Assembly: GCA_963851405.1 (NCBI GenBank)
Contig: CAWKPB010000005.1
Location: forward strand, 186,001-250,000
Source of the DNA: JANPBY01 sp963851405
GTDB lineage: Bacteria > Actinomycetota > Actinomycetes > DATJPE01
DNA length: 64,000 bases
Reading direction: 5' to 3'
Shown here: one piece after another, positions 33,986 through 42,957 of the stretch
How positions within the stretch are numbered: position 1 is the stretch's first letter
Layout: every line of letters starts with the position of its first letter
The notes under the pieces: model-generated
The model's input: only the letters and a program-made list of their open reading frames with translations
Database searches by the model: none
What the model was told of the DNA's origin: nothing
Made by a program: the position numbers and the translations under genes

Positions 33986-35110
33986 TCAGCCGAGGGTGTA
34001 ACCGGAGGGGAGGATCATGACTGGATCCCAACCGGGGACCTCTTCGGGCTTGCGTGGCGCCGGCCCGACGTAGCGCGCAGACGGCCGGATCAGGCGCCCG
34101 GTCTCCTTCTGCTCCAGGATGTGGGCGCTCCAGCCAGCCAGCCGGGCGCAGGTAAACATCGAGGTAAACATGTGCGACGGCACCTCGGCGAAGTCGAGGA
34201 CGATCGCCGCCCAGAACTCGACGTTGGTCTCGAGCACCCGGTCGGGGCGGCGGGAGCGCAACTCGGTGAGCGCCGCCTTCTCCAGCGCCGCAGCGACCTC
34301 ATATCTGGGTGCGCCGAGTTCTCGTGCCGTCCGACGAAGCACGCGCGCCCGCGGGTCTTCGGCCCGGTACACGCGGTGCCCGAAGCCCATCAGGCGGTCG
34401 CCCTTGTCGAGTACCTCCTTGACGTAGGAGTCAGCATCGCCACGCCGCTCGATCTCCTCGATCATCCCGAGCACGCGAGACGGGGCGCCGCCATGCAGCG
34501 GGCCGGACATGGCCCCGATCGCCCCAGAGATCGCCGCCGCGACGTCCGCCCCTGTGGAGGCGATCACGCGAGAGGTGAACGTGGAAGCATTCATCCCGTG
34601 TTCGGCCGCGGACACGAAGTACGCATCGACGGCTTCTACGTGTCGAGGCTCCGGCTCGCCACGCCACCGCACCATGAAGCGCTCGACCACGGTGCGGGCT
34701 TCGTCAATGCGGGCCTGAGGCACCATCGGGCGTCCAGTGCCACGCGCCGACTGGGCGATGAACGACAGCGCCATCACGGACACGTGAGAGAGGTTTTCGC
34801 GCGCCTCGTCGTGATCGATGTCCAGCAGCGGCTTGAGCCCCCACGCTGGCGCCAGCATGGCGATCGCTGATTGGACGTCCACCCGGACGTCACCGGAGTG
34901 CACGGGGATCGGGAAGGGCTCCGCAGGGGGGAGGCCAGGGTTGAACTCGTTGTCGACCAGCAGGCCCCACACCTGGCCATAGGACACCTTGCCCACGAGG
35001 TCTTCGATGTCGACCCCTCGGTAGCGGAGGGAACCGCCGTCTCGATCCGGTTCAGCGATCTCGGTCTCGAAGGCGATGACTCCCTCAAGACCGGGTACGA
35101 ACTCCGACAT
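33986..35110 (-). CDS. Citrate synthase 2
   Basis: A 374-residue citrate synthase of the short actinobacterial class (CitA-like). Key parts are YRGVDIEDLV at the N-terminus, SAAEHGMNASTFTSRV, GPLHGGAPSRV with the active-site His, MGFGHRVYRAEDPRA with the second His, and LETNVEFWAAIVLD with the catalytic Asp-region. It condenses acetyl-CoA and oxaloacetate. GAGGAG precedes the ATG by 8 bases. It is divergent from pdxH, the arrangement usual in actinobacteria. Confidence 0.95.
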   Translation of the reverse strand: MSEFVPGLEGVIAFETEIAEPDRDGGSLRYRGVDIEDLVGKVSYGQVWGLLVDNEFNPGLPPAEPFPIPVHSGDVRVDVQSAIAMLAPAWGLKPLLDIDHDEARENLSHVSVMALSFIAQSARGTGRPMVPQARIDEARTVVERFMVRWRGEPEPRHVEAVDAYFVSAAEHGMNASTFTSRVIASTGADVAAAISGAIGAMSGPLHGGAPSRVLGMIEEIERRGDADSYVKEVLDKGDRLMGFGHRVYRAEDPRARVLRRTARELGAPRYEVAAALEKAALTELRSRRPDRVLETNVEFWAAIVLDFAEVPSHMFTSMFTCARLAGWSAHILEQKETGRLIRPSARYVGPAPRKPEEVPGWDPVMILPSGYTLG

Positions 35111-35221
35111 CCCTGCGTCTCCTCTGCGTTCGCCGCGGACGCGCGGCTACGTGTCCCAGGGGCAGGCATGGCCGCCCCATCCGGAGATTCAACCGTACGT
35201 GGGGTGTGTCACGCTTGTGCG

Positions 35222-35902
35222 GTGGGCCCCGATGATCGTCCTGGAAGCACGCCGAGCGTCAACGTAGAGGCGCTGCGGCGCTCGTACGGAGCCGCCGGTT
35301 TGGTCGAAACCGATGTCCCCGCGACGCCGATGGCCCTGTTTGACGACTGGTTGGTTGCCGCGGTGGGCGGCGGCGTACTCGAACCCAACGCCATGGTCTT
35401 GTCCACGGTTTCGGCGGAGGGGCAGCCGAGTTCGCGCACGGTGTTACTCAAGGGCGCCGATGCTCGCGGCTTCACGTTCTTCACCAACCTGCACTCGCGC
35501 AAGGGACGCGAGCTCGAGGCGAACCCGAGGGCCAGCCTGGTCTTCCCCTGGTACGACCTCGAGCGTCAGGTCGTGGTGCTTGGCCAGGTCGTCCCGGTTA
35601 AGCGAGCGGAGACGGAGGCGTACTGGGACACCCGGCCGTACGGTTCCCGGATCGGAGCCTGGGCGAGTGCACAGTCCACCGTCGTCGGCGGTCGAGACGT
35701 CCTGGATCAGTGGTGGCAGCAGGCTCAGGAGCGGTATCCCGAGGGTGGGTCGGTCCCGCTCCCCGATCATTGGGGCGGCCTTCGGCTCGAGCCGAGCAGC
35801 GTGGAGTTTTGGCAAGGGCGCCGTGACCGGATGCATGACCGGCTCCGCTACGTGCGCGCAGACACAGCAGCCCCGTGGGCCGTGGAACGACTGTCTCCTT
35901 GA
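35222..35902 (+). CDS. pdxH: Pyridoxamine 5'-phosphate oxidase
   Basis: FMN enzyme of about 226 residues making pyridoxal phosphate. It begins VEALRRSYGAAGLVETD and carries SSRTVLLKGADARGFTFFTN (FMN/PLP contacts), NPRASLVFPWYDLERQV, and the C-terminal PDHWGGLRLEPSSVEFWQG with RLHDR-like RMHDRLRY. The frame is open to 34871 but that part lies over citA; GTG 35222 matches family length. CACGCT lies 6 bases upstream, a weak leaderless -10. Confidence 0.93.
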   Translation: MGPDDRPGSTPSVNVEALRRSYGAAGLVETDVPATPMALFDDWLVAAVGGGVLEPNAMVLSTVSAEGQPSSRTVLLKGADARGFTFFTNLHSRKGRELEANPRASLVFPWYDLERQVVVLGQVVPVKRAETEAYWDTRPYGSRIGAWASAQSTVVGGRDVLDQWWQQAQERYPEGGSVPLPDHWGGLRLEPSSVEFWQGRRDRMHDRLRYVRADTAAPWAVERLSP

Positions 35903-35917
35903 CGGGAGCGTCCGGCC

Positions 35918-36637
35918 CTAGACCGCAAAGTCGGCGACCAGTCCATCGAGGCGTCTGAGTTCGGGCGAGCCATGGGCGCCGCTGCTGACCGCCAGCGCGT
36001 AGATCGTGGTGTTGCGGGCGATGAAGTGTTCGGTCCAGGTGCCTAACCGGGCTGGAACAAAGGGATCAAAACGCTCGGAGCGCGTGTGCAGCGGCGTCAC
36101 AGTCATGACCGAACGGACGGGGGTCGCCGCCCCCGAGTACTCATCGACGGGCTGGCGCCGGCACGCGCGAAGATCCTTGTTTCGGTTTCCGAGGAACTGC
36201 CGAACCGCGGCTCGCGTGCTGAAGTCCATCCGGAGGACCACCGAATCGAGCTTCGCCGTGCGGTGTTTGTACGTGGTCTCGAGTACCCGGGTCGGCGCTG
36301 GCAGTGGACTGCGCTGTACGCAGCCGAGCGGGATGACCAGAGCCAGGACCTCGTCCACGTCTCTCGGTATCGCGGACGGCTCCCGCACGCGCCAGTCCCG
36401 ACCGAGGTCGAATTCCACTGGCCGGGCGTCGACGGTCTCCGCGGCTGTCGTGGCTTGGGGGCTGGACGGCGCTGAGGAGCCCAGAGGCGTGGCCTTCAGC
36501 TCGTTAGCGCTCGGGTTCACGGTGCCAGGCCCGCCCGCACATCCGACGAGCACCACGCTAAGGATCGGCACCGCGAGCGGCCCGATCCTTGGACGGCAGC
36601 CGGACCACGCTCGCCCGAGCGACTTCCTAGCCACCAT
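35918..36637 (-). CDS. Hypothetical lipoprotein
   Basis: A 239-residue protein with a signal peptide ending in the lipobox VVLVGCAGG, then a Ser/Thr/Ala-rich linker and a globular part with four or more Cys-free beta-rich segments. I do not recognise the fold. Its ATG overlaps the end of the M15 peptidase gene by 11 bases, so the two are probably cotranscribed and both act outside the membrane. Confidence 0.72.
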   Translation of the reverse strand: MVARKSLGRAWSGCRPRIGPLAVPILSVVLVGCAGGPGTVNPSANELKATPLGSSAPSSPQATTAAETVDARPVEFDLGRDWRVREPSAIPRDVDEVLALVIPLGCVQRSPLPAPTRVLETTYKHRTAKLDSVVLRMDFSTRAAVRQFLGNRNKDLRACRRQPVDEYSGAATPVRSVMTVTPLHTRSERFDPFVPARLGTWTEHFIARNTTIYALAVSSGAHGSPELRRLDGLVADFAV

Positions 36638-37403
36638 TGGCTGAGAAGTGCTGGTAGTCGGGCCTACTCCACCGGGCCCCCCACAGCCATCCCCGTGAAG
36701 CCATGGCCCGAGCGATCACGCTGCCCTTCAGGATCATCCCAGGGCGCGCCGACTGTCGATCGAGGTAGGTCCCTGACCGTTCCGGGTAGACGCGCCCAGA
36801 GGTGACGTAGGGGTTCTCCAACGGATTGATGTCGATCGCGATGCCGTACGAGTGATTCGACATGCGGTACGGGTTGCCGGTCACCGGTCGGCAGTTGAAG
36901 GCGGAGGTGTTGTCGGCGCGCATGGCGCGCAGGTCCGACTGGGCCGGCGACGTCTTGCCAGGGATGTAGAACGCGTCACTGGGTTCCATTCGGTTGATCG
37001 GGAATCCCGCGGCGTACGCCTTGGTGAACACGTGCACGAGGGCGCCGACCGCAGTACTGCGAGCGATGAGTGATCCCAGTTGGGTCTCTCCCTGGAAGTC
37101 CCAATAGCGCAGGGTGATCTTTCGCAGTTGACCAGGAGGCACCGGACAACCCGGACGGTACGACCGGGGGACATCGGAGCGGGTCAGCGGGCCGGACACC
37201 TTGGCCTTCATCGGAGGCAGCGCGGGCTCGACCTCGCCCTCGGCGCCCCCCGGCAGCGGCCCCGATCCGTCGATGAGGACCGCTGACCCGCCGACGGACG
37301 CGCTCTCGATCGCGCGCGGCCCGGCCGCCTGCGCGGTGACAGGAGCGCCCAGGAGCACCGCGCCGGTCAGCGCGGCAGTAAGGATGCGCAGACCGAACGA
37401 CAT
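36627..37403 (-). CDS. Secreted M15-family D-Ala-D-Ala carboxypeptidase-like protein
   Basis: A 258-residue protein with a signal peptide (LTGAVLLGAPVTAQA). The C-terminal domain carries SNHSYGIAIDINPLENPY (metal His and Asp) and RPDYQHFS (second His), the signature of VanY/peptidase M15 zinc enzymes that cut peptidoglycan cross-links. ATG 37403 is preferred; the frame is open to 37454. It sits downstream of the ParA/basic-protein pair on the same strand. Confidence 0.87.
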   Translation of the reverse strand: MSFGLRILTAALTGAVLLGAPVTAQAAGPRAIESASVGGSAVLIDGSGPLPGGAEGEVEPALPPMKAKVSGPLTRSDVPRSYRPGCPVPPGQLRKITLRYWDFQGETQLGSLIARSTAVGALVHVFTKAYAAGFPINRMEPSDAFYIPGKTSPAQSDLRAMRADNTSAFNCRPVTGNPYRMSNHSYGIAIDINPLENPYVTSGRVYPERSGTYLDRQSARPGMILKGSVIARAMASRGWLWGARWSRPDYQHFSANGG

Positions 37404-37441
37404 GTTCAGTACTTCGACGAGCGAACTGAGAAAGTGAAGGC

Positions 37442-37798
37442 CTAGTCGAGCCAAGCCATGAGCACCAGGCTCGCCAGTTGCTCGGGGCTGGTTTCACGCT
37501 CGGCCGCTGCTTGGCTGAGGGCTTTCCGTCCCCCCTTCGAGAGGGTGATCGTGAGTTCCACCTCACGGTCGCCCTTGCGCGCACGGGCATCCTTCTTCGA
37601 CTTCTTGTTCTTCTTGGACTTGGCCGACTTCGGCCCACTCCGTCGACCCATGGCCTTCGGTCCGGGCATCGCTGGACCGGCCCCGGTGGAGGAGGGATCT
37701 TGTGTGGTCGGTCGGGCTGCCTCGACTCCGTCCTCGGGGCCTGCGCGTGGACGAAGAGCTGGACGAGGCGTCGGGTTGCGGGCGTGGCTGGTCGTCAT
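37442..37798 (-). CDS. Small basic protein paired with ParA
   Basis: A 118-residue protein. The first half is Pro/Arg-rich, the middle is a Lys cluster (SAKSKKNKKSKKDARARK), and the last 45 residues look like a ribbon-helix-helix or coiled unit (VELTITLSKGGRKAL then ERETSPEQLASLVLMAWLD). The ATG overlaps the parA stop (ATGA). I infer it is the ParA partner or a DNA-binding adaptor; no ParB domain is present. No known family recognised. Confidence 0.68.
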   Translation of the reverse strand: MTTSHARNPTPRPALRPRAGPEDGVEAARPTTQDPSSTGAGPAMPGPKAMGRRSGPKSAKSKKNKKSKKDARARKGDREVELTITLSKGGRKALSQAAAERETSPEQLASLVLMAWLD

Positions 37799-38586
37799 GA
37801 GCGAGCCTTCCCGCTGAGGGGTCCGTGTTTGGAATTGAGCTGGAGCAGGTGGTCCAGGTGGTCGTCGAAAGCGTCGCTGACTTGTCGTGCACCGGGACTG
37901 CGCCAGGTTTGGACCGGCACGCAGGCTCCCTCCGCCTGCTGAACGGCGGTCCGATCGGGGATCGGTGGGCTGAGGACGAGGTCGCCGTACGCGGCGCTGA
38001 GTTCGACGAGCCGAAATCGATGCTCGGTCGACTGCGGACGCACCTTGTTGACGACGATTCCCGCGGTACGCAGGCGGAGGTTGTCCGCTTGCATGGTTGC
38101 GACGGCTTCCAAGGCAGCCTGGGTACCTTGGAGGGCGAACAGAGAGGGTTCGGCGACCACCAACGCGTAGTGAGCTGTGGCCAAGGCATTTCGGGTCAAG
38201 CCCCCGAGTGAAGGCGGCGCATCGATCAGGACCAGGCCGTAATTCTTGAGCCCGGTCATAGCGGCCCGCAGATGCAGCGCCGAGGATCGTCCGGACATCA
38301 CGTTGTGGCGTTCAAGCAGGCTGTCGGAGGGCAGCACGTCTACGCCGGCCCCCCACCCGCTGGGAGTGATCGCGTGTCCCAGCAGGTCGGGATTCGGGTC
38401 GCTCAAGACGTCGGACGCCGAGAACCGGATCTCCGGTGGGTCGAGCACGGTGGATGCGTTGCCCTGCGGGTCCAGGTCGATGACGAGCGTGCGCACCCCG
38501 CGGTCCCAGGCGGCTCCGGCCAGCCCGAGCGTGACCGATGTCTTGCCGACCCCGCCCTTGAGACTGACCACGCTGATGACGAGCAC
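37795..38586 (-). CDS. ParA/Soj-family ATPase
   Basis: A 263-residue deviant Walker ATPase. Walker A is SLKGGVGKTSVTLGLA with the signature Lys, Walker A' region IDLDPQGNAS and Walker B VLIDAPPSLG. GTG 38586 is chosen from the family N-terminus; the frame is open to 38604. It is 18 bases from the photolyase stop and overlaps the basic-protein gene. With no parB or parS seen, it is probably an orphan ParA positioning some other cargo rather than the chromosomal segregation system. Confidence 0.88.
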   Translation of the reverse strand: MLVISVVSLKGGVGKTSVTLGLAGAAWDRGVRTLVIDLDPQGNASTVLDPPEIRFSASDVLSDPNPDLLGHAITPSGWGAGVDVLPSDSLLERHNVMSGRSSALHLRAAMTGLKNYGLVLIDAPPSLGGLTRNALATAHYALVVAEPSLFALQGTQAALEAVATMQADNLRLRTAGIVVNKVRPQSTEHRFRLVELSAAYGDLVLSPPIPDRTAVQQAEGACVPVQTWRSPGARQVSDAFDDHLDHLLQLNSKHGPLSGKARS

Positions 38587-38604
38587 GCCCTGAGTCTGCC
38601 GCAC

Positions 38605-39963
38605 TCAGCGGGAGCCCTTGGACAACTCGCGCGCGATCGAGTAGCGCGCCAACGCTTCCATGCGCTCGCTGGCATGGTCAACGATGCGTTCGGGGTAACC
38701 GGAGGGGAGGCCGCCACTCAGGGTCCAGGGCTCGTGGACGGCAGCTCCGCGCACCGTCCGTAGTTCGGGAATGTAGCGGCGCACGTAGTCACCGTGCGGA
38801 TCGAAGCGCAACCCCTGGGATACCGGGTTGAACACGCGGAAAAACGGTGCGGCATCGGTGCCTACGCCCGCAACCCATTGCCAGCCGTGGCCGTTCGAGG
38901 CGAGGTCTCCGTCGCGCAGCCAGTGCATGAACTCGCGAGCGCCGCGGGTCCAGTCGATGTGCAGGTCCTTGACGAGGAAGGACGCCGTCACCATGCGCAA
39001 GCGGTTGTGCATCCAGCCTTCGGTCCGAAGTTGGCGCATGCCTGCGTCGACGAAGGGAAAGCCCGTTCGCCCTTCGGCCCAGGCGGCAAATCGGTCCTCG
39101 GCGGTCGCCCCGTGGTCCCAGCGCAGGTCGGCTAGGTCGGAGCGCAGGCTTTGCGTCTTGGACTGGGGATGGTGGTGCAGGACATCGGCGTAGAACTCCC
39201 GCCAGGCCAGTTGTCGGCGGAAGGACTCGGCGTCGGCGTCCTCGCCGAGTTCGCTGAGCAAGGTCCGCGGATGCAGCTCTCCCCAGCGCAACGCGGCGCT
39301 GAGACCGGAGGAGGACGACAGGTCCGGTCGATCGCGGTCGGTTGGGTAGTTCGCGAGCCCGGTGGACAGGAACTCCGCCCAGCGGTCCTGCGCGTGGGCT
39401 TCCCCGGCGGCCCAACGCGACTGGCCGTCGGGGACCGCGGGCAAGGAGGTGCCCTCGACCGGTCGGATCCACGTGCCGCCGGTCGGAGGACCGGCGACTT
39501 CCCCCCAGCCACGGTCGCGCCACGCCCGATAGAACGGAGTGAACACGCGGTACGGCGTCCCGTCGGACTTGAGAACCGTGCCCGGGTTGGCGGCGTACGG
39601 CGATCCGGTAAGGACGAGCCCGGTTCCAAGCTCCGTGGCCACACGGTGGTCTCGCAGGCGGCCGTACGGGCCGAAGTCCTCGGCCGCGTGTACGGATGTT
39701 GCGCCAACGTTCGCCGCGAGTTCGGGGATCACGCGCCACGGCTGTCCTTCCAGGACCAGCAGCTGGCCGGCCAAGGACTCATTGAGGGCTCTGAGCGACT
39801 CGGCGAGATAGGTACGACGGCTCACGCCCGCGCGGCTCCATAGGTACGGGTCCAGCACGAACAGCGGGATCGTCTGGCCCTCACCGCGATCGAGCGCTTC
39901 GAGGAGCGCGGGGTTGTCGCCCAGGCGTAGGTCTCGGCGAAACCAACACACGGTCGCACTCAC
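38605..39963 (-). CDS. phr: Deoxyribodipyrimidine photolyase
   Basis: A 452-residue photolyase/cryptochrome protein. The N-terminus has CWFRRDLRLGDNPALLEAL of the antenna-binding domain; the C-terminal FAD domain has WREFYADVLHHHP, GRTGFPFVDAGMRQL, and WMHNRLRMVTASFLVKD plus NGHGWQWVAGVGTDAAP, typical of class I CPD photolyases. GTG 39963 is chosen since upstream codons lack homology. First gene of a minus-strand run with parA and the M15 gene. Confidence 0.93.
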   Translation of the reverse strand: MSATVCWFRRDLRLGDNPALLEALDRGEGQTIPLFVLDPYLWSRAGVSRRTYLAESLRALNESLAGQLLVLEGQPWRVIPELAANVGATSVHAAEDFGPYGRLRDHRVATELGTGLVLTGSPYAANPGTVLKSDGTPYRVFTPFYRAWRDRGWGEVAGPPTGGTWIRPVEGTSLPAVPDGQSRWAAGEAHAQDRWAEFLSTGLANYPTDRDRPDLSSSSGLSAALRWGELHPRTLLSELGEDADAESFRRQLAWREFYADVLHHHPQSKTQSLRSDLADLRWDHGATAEDRFAAWAEGRTGFPFVDAGMRQLRTEGWMHNRLRMVTASFLVKDLHIDWTRGAREFMHWLRDGDLASNGHGWQWVAGVGTDAAPFFRVFNPVSQGLRFDPHGDYVRRYIPELRTVRGAAVHEPWTLSGGLPSGYPERIVDHASERMEALARYSIARELSKGSR

Positions 39964-40176
39964 GTTCCGACAGTGGCTGAGACCCCCGTCACACGCAACC
40001 CGAACGGCGCTCGGCGGCGGGTCAACTCGCATCACAGCCAGTCGGAGCCGTCTCGCTCGCCGTCATGTTGATCGGGCTCGGTCTCGCGCTGGTGTTGGCC
40101 GGTTCCGGTCGACGTCGTCGCGTGTGAGGATGGGCGCTCACCCCAGCGCCGTACCCCTTCGGGAGCAGTACTCAAC

Positions 40177-40881
40177 GTGAGCGACCTGATCGACACAACG
40201 GAGATGTACCTCCGCACGATTTTCGAGCTGGAGGAGGAGGGCATCGTTCCGTTGCGCGCGCGGATTGCTGAACGACTTGGTCAAAGCGGTCCGACGGTCA
40301 GCCAAACGGTGGCCCGAATGGAGCGCGACGGGTTGGTCACGGTGCAGGGCGACCGGCACCTCGAACTCTCCCCCCAGGGTCGGCAGTTGGCCACGCGAGT
40401 GATGCGCAAGCACCGGTTGGCGGAGTGTTTGCTCGTCGACGTCATCGGGATGGATTGGGCCGATGTGCATGCGGAGGCGTGCCGGTGGGAGCACGTGATG
40501 TCGGAGGCTGTGGAGCGCCGTCTCCTTGAATTGTTGGACAACCCCACGACCTCGCCGTACGGCAATCCAATCCCGGGGCTCGTGGAGTTGGGGCTCGGAG
40601 GAGATCGGTCCGCCGGATCGCAGGGCTCGGTGTCCGAGGCGGGGTTGGTCACACTGGGCTCGGTCGCCTCGCCCAACCCCCATCGGGTGGTGGTTCGAAG
40701 GATCGGGGAACCGGTCCAAAACGATGGCGCCTTGATGGCGTCCATGCGCCGCGCGGGGGTGCGTCCGGGCGAGGTCGTGAAGGTGACCACGTCGCCTGGA
40801 GGTGTACTCGTGGGGTCGGGGATGGAGTACGTCGAGCTCGATCTCGAGATCGCTGGGCATGTGTTTGTCGACGCTGATTGA
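40177..40881 (+). CDS. ideR: Iron-dependent repressor IdeR (DtxR family)
   Basis: A 234-residue metalloregulator. The HTH domain (LRARIAERLGQSGPTVSQTVARMERDG) and the dimerisation domain (HRLAECLLVDVIGMDW, EACRWEHVMSEAVE) match mycobacterial IdeR almost word for word. Metal-site residues His, Cys and Glu in AEACRWEH are present, and an SH3-like C-terminal domain follows. With Fe(II) it represses siderophore and iron-uptake genes. Start GTG 40177 matches the family N-terminus; GGGAG lies rather far upstream. Confidence 0.95.
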   Translation: MSDLIDTTEMYLRTIFELEEEGIVPLRARIAERLGQSGPTVSQTVARMERDGLVTVQGDRHLELSPQGRQLATRVMRKHRLAECLLVDVIGMDWADVHAEACRWEHVMSEAVERRLLELLDNPTTSPYGNPIPGLVELGLGGDRSAGSQGSVSEAGLVTLGSVASPNPHRVVVRRIGEPVQNDGALMASMRRAGVRPGEVVKVTTSPGGVLVGSGMEYVELDLEIAGHVFVDAD

Positions 40882-41020
40882 GGTCGAATAGGCGGGATTT
40901 CGCGCGTTCTCGGTCCTTGATCCGCCTTTCGGGCGACACGCTGAGACATAAATGTGACATTCGGCGGGGTCTCCCGTACCGTCGTTGACGCCTCCACAGC
41001 AGTGGGGGCGCTTCGATGTG

Positions 41021-41206
41021 ATCGCCGAGTCCTGCCCGGCATCGAGGCTCTCAGCACCGAACCGTTGGGCAGGAGTGGGGGAACCACAGGTTCCACGATC
41101 AGTTCGGACGCTCAGACCGGTCCGCTGATCTTGGGGTGAAGCCGCACGATGTGCGGCCGGGCCACACTCCGGCCCGAACCCGACAGCTCACCTCGCAGGC
41201 GTCGGA
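41021..41206 (+). ncRNA. c-di-AMP (ydaO/yuaA) riboswitch
   Basis: The leader of the NlpC/P60 gene follows the ydaO consensus: ATCGCCGAGTCCTG at the 5' end, GGCAGGAGTGGGGGAACCAC, a TTGGGGTGAAGCC block, a GGCCGGGCCAC hairpin, then CCCGAACCCGACAGCTCACC and CTCGCAGGCGT at the 3' end, pairing with the 5' ATCGCC. It is followed by the GAGAAGGA Shine-Dalgarno. This riboswitch commonly controls cell-wall hydrolases in actinobacteria and usually turns expression off when c-di-AMP is high. Confidence 0.92.
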
Positions 41207-41218
41207 GAAGGAACCACC

Positions 41219-41875
41219 GTGCTCGGCACCTCAGCCCCTCGATCGTCCACGTCCCGATCCGGCCGCTTCCGCGGCCGATCCATCGCCATCGCCGCGGTGA
41301 TGGCCGCGTCCGTGATGGCCCCCTTGGGCTTCGGTTCGGCCGCTCACGCCGCGATCGATCCGGCGGGGCCATGGGGGCTCAAGGGCTCGTCGACGCAGGC
41401 GTCGACGACGCTGACGGCCGCCCCGGGAGTCTCAGCCACGCTGTCAGTGAAGCCGAAGGGTGCGAAGCAGTCAGCCAAGCAGAAGGCTGCCAAGAAGGCG
41501 AAGAAAGCCAAGCAGCGGGCCAAGGCCCGTAGCCAGCGGATCATCGCGCTGGCTCGCAAGTACGACGGCGGCTACTACCGCGCCGGGGGTACGACGCCCG
41601 CGGGCTTCGACTGCTCGGGCTACACGCGGTACGTCTTTGCCAAGATGGGCCGCTCGCTCCCGCACAACTCTGCGGCTCAGCGCGCCCAGTCCAAGCGCGT
41701 CAGCCGGTCAAACGCCCGCGTCGGAGATCTGATCTTCTTCCACAGCAGCAGCGGACACGTCTACCACGTCGGGATTTTCGCTGGCCACGGCAAGCTCTAT
41801 CACTCGAGCACGCCAGGCAAGCGCGTCGGACTAGGCCCCATCTTCAGCAGCAGGGTGAGCTTCGGCCGCGTCTGA
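41219..41875 (+). CDS. Secreted NlpC/P60 peptidoglycan hydrolase
   Basis: A 218-residue protein with a signal peptide ending near FGSAAHA, a Lys/Ala-rich linker (KQKAAKKAKKAKQRAKAR) and a C-terminal NlpC/P60 domain. The catalytic Cys is in AGFDCSGYTRYVF, the His in SSGHVYHVGIF and a third polar residue (His) in LYHSSTPG. It cuts peptide stems of peptidoglycan. Expression is controlled by the c-di-AMP riboswitch just upstream; GTG 41219 follows GAGAAGGA. Confidence 0.94.
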   Translation: MLGTSAPRSSTSRSGRFRGRSIAIAAVMAASVMAPLGFGSAAHAAIDPAGPWGLKGSSTQASTTLTAAPGVSATLSVKPKGAKQSAKQKAAKKAKKAKQRAKARSQRIIALARKYDGGYYRAGGTTPAGFDCSGYTRYVFAKMGRSLPHNSAAQRAQSKRVSRSNARVGDLIFFHSSSGHVYHVGIFAGHGKLYHSSTPGKRVGLGPIFSSRVSFGRV

Positions 41876-41892
41876 GAGGCCCGCGCCGGCGA

Positions 41893-42903
41893 CTAGCCGG
41901 TAGAGGGCGGGGACGTCTGGTCTGGGTGTGCACGAAGTGAGCCCGCATGGGCTTTCAGGCTTGGGTCACTCTTGGTCTTGGCCAGGCTCGCCAGGGTGGT
42001 GATGACCAGAATCACGCCGATCACGACCAGCGAAACCGACGTCGGGATTTCCGGGACTGCAGGGTCGATGGCCTTGTGGCCCCAATGCAGGATCAACTTG
42101 AGACCGATGAACGCCAAGATCAGTGCGAGCCCGGTGGATAGATACACCAGTCGATCGAGCAATCCTTGGACCAGGAAGAACAACGCCCTGAGCCCGAGCA
42201 GGGCAAAGGCGTTGGCGACGAAGACGATGTATGCCGACTCGGTGACCCCGAAGACCGCTGGAATCGAGTCGAGCGCGAACAGCAGGTCCGTGCTTCCGAC
42301 GGCGACCAGGACCACGAACATGGGAGTGAACACCCGCCGACCGTTGAGTTTGGTCGTCAAACGTCCTTCGTCGTAGTCGTCGGTGACCGGGAGGACCCGT
42401 CGCGTCAGGCGGACGAGTCCGTTGTCTTCCACGGTGGGGTCTTGGTCCCGGTGTTGAAACAGCTTGACCGCCGTCACGATCAGGACCAGCCCGAAAACCA
42501 AGAACATGAAGCTGAAGGCTGCGAGCAACGCTGCCCCGAGGGCGATGAAGATGGCTCGTAGAACGAGTGCAAGCACGATGCCGAACGTCAAGATTCGGTG
42601 CTGGTGTTTTTCGGGGACGGCGAAGGTCGCGAAGATGATGACGAACACGAACAGGTTGTCCACGCTGAGCGATTTCTCGACGAGATAGCCGGCGAAGTAC
42701 TCCCCCCCGTAGTCCCAGCCCTTGAGCTGGCCGAAGGCGATGCCGAACGCAATGGCCGCACCGATGTAGAACACCGACCAGAAGACGGCTTCGCGGAAGC
42801 CGACGGCGTGCGGCCGTCGCCCGGATACGACTAGATCGAAGAGGAACAGCACGAGGATGAGGCCGAGAGTGAGCCCCCACTCAGTGGGCGTGATGACGAG
42901 CAT
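41893..42903 (-). CDS. TerC/Alx-family membrane protein
   Basis: A 336-residue inner-membrane protein with about nine hydrophobic segments. YLVEKSLSVDNLFVFVIIF and GSTDLLFALDSIPAVFGVTE carry the paired acidic motifs of TerC. The family exports Mn(II) or related metals, often to load secreted enzymes. ATG 42903 has TAAGGT 6 bases upstream and appears leaderless, so no yybP-ykoY riboswitch leader is present. Confidence 0.92.
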   Translation of the reverse strand: MLVITPTEWGLTLGLILVLFLFDLVVSGRRPHAVGFREAVFWSVFYIGAAIAFGIAFGQLKGWDYGGEYFAGYLVEKSLSVDNLFVFVIIFATFAVPEKHQHRILTFGIVLALVLRAIFIALGAALLAAFSFMFLVFGLVLIVTAVKLFQHRDQDPTVEDNGLVRLTRRVLPVTDDYDEGRLTTKLNGRRVFTPMFVVLVAVGSTDLLFALDSIPAVFGVTESAYIVFVANAFALLGLRALFFLVQGLLDRLVYLSTGLALILAFIGLKLILHWGHKAIDPAVPEIPTSVSLVVIGVILVITTLASLAKTKSDPSLKAHAGSLRAHPDQTSPPSTG

Positions 42904-42957
42904 CCTCAGACCTTAGGCGGACCGGTGACCTCCGGCGCGTTGGGCCACCGCTGAGGG

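Noticed and set aside
40064..40126. Twenty-codon hydrophobic frame MLIGLGLALVLAGSGRRRRV
   Set aside because: It resembles a membrane anchor tail, but there is no upstream coding frame (a stop precedes it) and no ribosome site.
40882..41020. Iron box for IdeR near ideR or the NlpC gene
   Set aside because: No TTAGGTTAGGCTAACC-like palindrome was seen.
42904..42957. Possible Mn-sensing yybP-ykoY riboswitch before terC
   Set aside because: The leader is only 54 bases, lacks the consensus blocks, and a leaderless -10 sits 6 bases from the ATG.
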